DNA from: Caldilinea sp. CFX5
Lineage (GTDB): Bacteria; Chloroflexota; Anaerolineae; Caldilineales; Caldilineaceae
DNA: 8,526 nucleotides
Assembly: GCA_021405325.1 (NCBI GenBank)
Contig: QWII01000185.1
Coordinates: 1-8,526 of the forward strand
Reading direction: 5' to 3'
The notes below the pieces were generated by a model. The model searched no databases, was not told the origin of the DNA, and saw only the letters and a list, made by a program, of their open reading frames with translations. Made by a program: the position numbers and the translations under genes. Positions 7,481-8,526 of this stretch are shown in pieces (the first letter of the stretch is position 1; every line of letters begins with the position of its first letter).

Positions 7481-7555
7481 GCTCAACGACTACCTGACCA
7501 ACGAACCACTTTTCCACGAGCAGACAGTGAAAAATCACAAATCCCAATCGCAACT

Positions 7556-7585
7556 ATTATATCCCAAATTTATGGTTTTGACCAA
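7556..7585 (-). promoter_or_regulatory. probable gyrA promoter
   Basis: On the minus strand a perfect -10 box TATAAT (7556-7561) is preceded, after an 18-bp spacer, by TTGGTC (7580-7585), a weak -35. The leader to the gyrA ATG would be about 170 nt and carries the palindrome at 7446-7480. The -10 box overlaps TTGGGATATAA, a motif of the same type as the array upstream of lepB. Confidence 0.6.
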
Positions 7586-7739
7586 CTGGAAGGCGGGGCG
7601 GAACAGATGTACGATATTCGGGAGTCTGTCGTCGTGGAGTCTGTAGTCGAATGCCAGTCAGGGGCAACCGCAGTGACGTGGCGGTCGATTGCAAAGCGGC
7701 AACTTGGTGAGAGGAGGAATAGAGGATTGGGTTGGCCTG

Positions 7740-7748
7740 TGTTAAAAT
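7740..7748 (+). promoter_or_regulatory. extended -10 promoter of the antitoxin gene
   Basis: TGTTAAAAT is an extended -10 element (TGn before TAAAAT at 7743-7748). No good -35 box is present at the usual distance, which fits an extended -10 promoter. The transcript would start near 7755, leaving a leader of about 38 nt with AGGAGG 5 nt before the ATG at 7794. Confidence 0.5.
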
Positions 7749-7793
7749 GAGCAAGTACACTTTGGCTGCTTTTGACGCCGATAGGAGGCTGCG

Positions 7794-8300
7794 ATGTCAA
7801 CGCCAATCGATCAGGCGCTTTCCGCCGATCTGTTAAAACAAATTTTACAAATGCTGCTGACACTGCCGGCGGAGAAACTGCCGGCGCTCCGGGAGTACCT
7901 GCTTTTTTTGCAAGCCAACGCCAACGGTTTGCCCCAAGCGAACGGCAATGATGTTGGCAATGGAGCAGCAGCGATCAGCTATGACATTCTGCTCACCCGG
8001 CAAGCCAACGATGGCTATCTGGCGCGCCCGGTGCTGATGCCTGAACTGGTCGTCGCCGGCAAGGATGAGCAAGAAGCGTTGGCACGCGTGCGTGAAGCGC
8101 TGGCGGAGCAGCAAACTGAGCGCCGCGTTGTTCATATCACCCTGCCAACCAGCCAGTCAACGGAGGATGATCCCTGGTTGCGTTTTGCCGGCATGTGGCA
8201 AGATGATCCCAACTGGGAGCAATTCCTTGCCGACATTGCCAGCTATCGGCAAGCCGTGGATGCACAGACTGATCCCGATTTATTACCGCTTCCTGAATAA
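7794..8300 (+). CDS. HicB-like antitoxin of a toxin-antitoxin pair
   Basis: 168 residues. An N-terminal helical part (1-42) leads through an Asn/Gly-rich linker (42-58) into a segment, about 61-117, that reads like the HicB pseudo-RNase H fold: SYDILLTRQANDGYLARPVL, then VAGKDEQEALARVREAL. The tail (DDPWLRFAGMWQDDPNWEQF and on, 125-157) resembles C-terminal peptides of antitoxins that wrap PIN toxins. The partner is the truncated PIN gene 21 bp downstream on the same strand, so the antitoxin role is inferred from both sequence and context. AGGAGG sits 5 nt before the ATG, giving a strong start. Such antitoxins often repress their own operon, but no clear DNA-binding domain can be pointed to here. 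It may persist as an orphan, since its toxin is broken. Confidence 0.7.
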   Translation: MSTPIDQALSADLLKQILQMLLTLPAEKLPALREYLLFLQANANGLPQANGNDVGNGAAAISYDILLTRQANDGYLARPVLMPELVVAGKDEQEALARVREALAEQQTERRVVHITLPTSQSTEDDPWLRFAGMWQDDPNWEQFLADIASYRQAVDAQTDPDLLPLPE

Positions 8301-8321
8301 CTCTGGATAAACTGTGCAAAA

Positions 8322-8462
8322 ATGCTATACATTCTGGACACTGATCACATTACCCTGTTACAACACAAAGCGCCATACCTGATCCAGCGCCTCAAGCGCG
8401 TACCTGCAACGCAACGTGTTGTTTCTGTTATAGAAATAGCCCGTAAAACCCAATTCCTTTAG
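8322..8462 (+). pseudogene. vapC: truncated VapC-type PIN-domain toxin
   Basis: 46 codons from an ATG 21 bp after the antitoxin stop. MLYILDTDHITLLQ is the standard opening of PIN-domain ribonucleases, with the first catalytic Asp6 (and Asp8), and RVVSVI (32-37) is the usual strand before the second acidic residue. Beyond residue 37 the sequence (EIARKTQFL, stop) no longer fits the family. Full-length VapC toxins are about 130-140 residues with four acidic metal ligands, so two thirds of the protein and most of the active site are missing. The break coincides with the start of a hairpin-rich sequence at about 8433-8438, pointing to an insertion. The remnant should be inactive as an RNase. Confidence 0.75.
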
Positions 8463-8526
8463 GGTTGGGATATAAGGGCTTACCCGCAGGGCGACGCCGG
8501 TAGGCGGCGTGAGCTTTAGCTCGACA
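8433..8526 (-). mobile_element. probable end of an inserted element (IS200/IS605-like right end?)
   Basis: From the point where vapC loses its reading, consecutive stem-loops fill the sequence: AGCCC/GGGCT (8438-8442, 8476-8480) enclosing CCCAA/TTGGG (8449-8453, 8465-8469); CCC/GGG (8483-8485, 8489-8491); ACGCCG/CGGCGT (8494-8499, 8505-8510); GAGC/GCTC (8511-8514, 8519-8522). Read on the minus strand the order and the short A-containing loops recall the 3' end of tnpB-bearing IS200/IS605 elements, where an omega-RNA scaffold ends near the right boundary. That identification is from memory. If right, tnpB would lie beyond 8526 on the minus strand. The exact boundary cannot be fixed from one side. 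Confidence 0.4.

Larger units (their letters stand above)
7380..7793. other. divergent intergenic region between gyrA and the antitoxin gene
   Basis: 414 bp holding the gyrA promoter and leader hairpin, a relative of the 620-741 repeat (GACTACCTGACCAAC at 7488-7502, 13 of 15 bases matching), a 15-bp tandem repeat (GAGTCTGT at 7622-7629 and again at 7637-7644) and the promoter of the plus-strand gene. Open frames here lack family-like sequence and I do not call a gene. Confidence 0.65.

Noticed and set aside
7478..7750. 90-codon plus-strand frame from a GTG
   Set aside because: It overlaps the gyrA promoter and leader hairpin and runs into the antitoxin promoter. It has no Shine-Dalgarno and no family-like sequence.

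Overview
The window looks like a chromosomal segment of a moderately GC-rich bacterium. The style of the proteins (SPase I, deoC, a HicB-like/PIN toxin-antitoxin pair) and the many short intergenic palindromes and repeats recall Chloroflexota of the Caldilineae/Anaerolineae type. That placement is from memory and was not tested.

Layout. Almost everything reads on the minus strand. From high to low coordinate the order is: gyrA (4641-7379); a short remnant resembling the N-terminus of Rpn/PD-(D/E)XK-type 'transposase-nuclease' proteins (4401-4508); an AlbA_2 / HATPase / winged-helix protein of the COG2865 type (3006-4382); a 458-bp gap holding a phased 'TTGGG' array and the lepB promoter; lepB (1864-2547); deoC (1036-1812); a small cysteine-containing protein translationally coupled to deoC (743-1036); and a metallo-beta-lactamase-fold hydrolase cut by the window edge (1-615). 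Divergent from gyrA, on the plus strand, lies a HicB-like antitoxin gene (7794-8300) followed by a PIN-domain (VapC) toxin that stops after 46 codons (8322-8462).

How they fit together. gyrA and lepB are housekeeping genes, each with a recognisable sigma70-type promoter and a leader of about 160-170 nt. deoC and the small protein behind it probably share a transcript with lepB. The rest is accessory: the toxin-antitoxin locus appears inactivated by an insertion whose end, a run of nested hairpins, fills the last ~90 bp; the Rpn-like gene survives only as its first ~30 residues.

The most unusual signals lie between genes: (a) a perfect 38-bp inverted repeat with a 31-nt loop directly after gyrA; (b) twelve TTGGG/TTGGC motifs spaced on average 10.4 bp apart, near one helical turn, upstream of the lepB promoter; (c) a 16-bp repeat in direct and inverted copies that fills the whole gap between the small gene and the MBL gene and leaves the latter without a Shine-Dalgarno; (d) the hairpin-rich end that interrupts vapC. 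I saw no tRNA, rRNA or CRISPR array.
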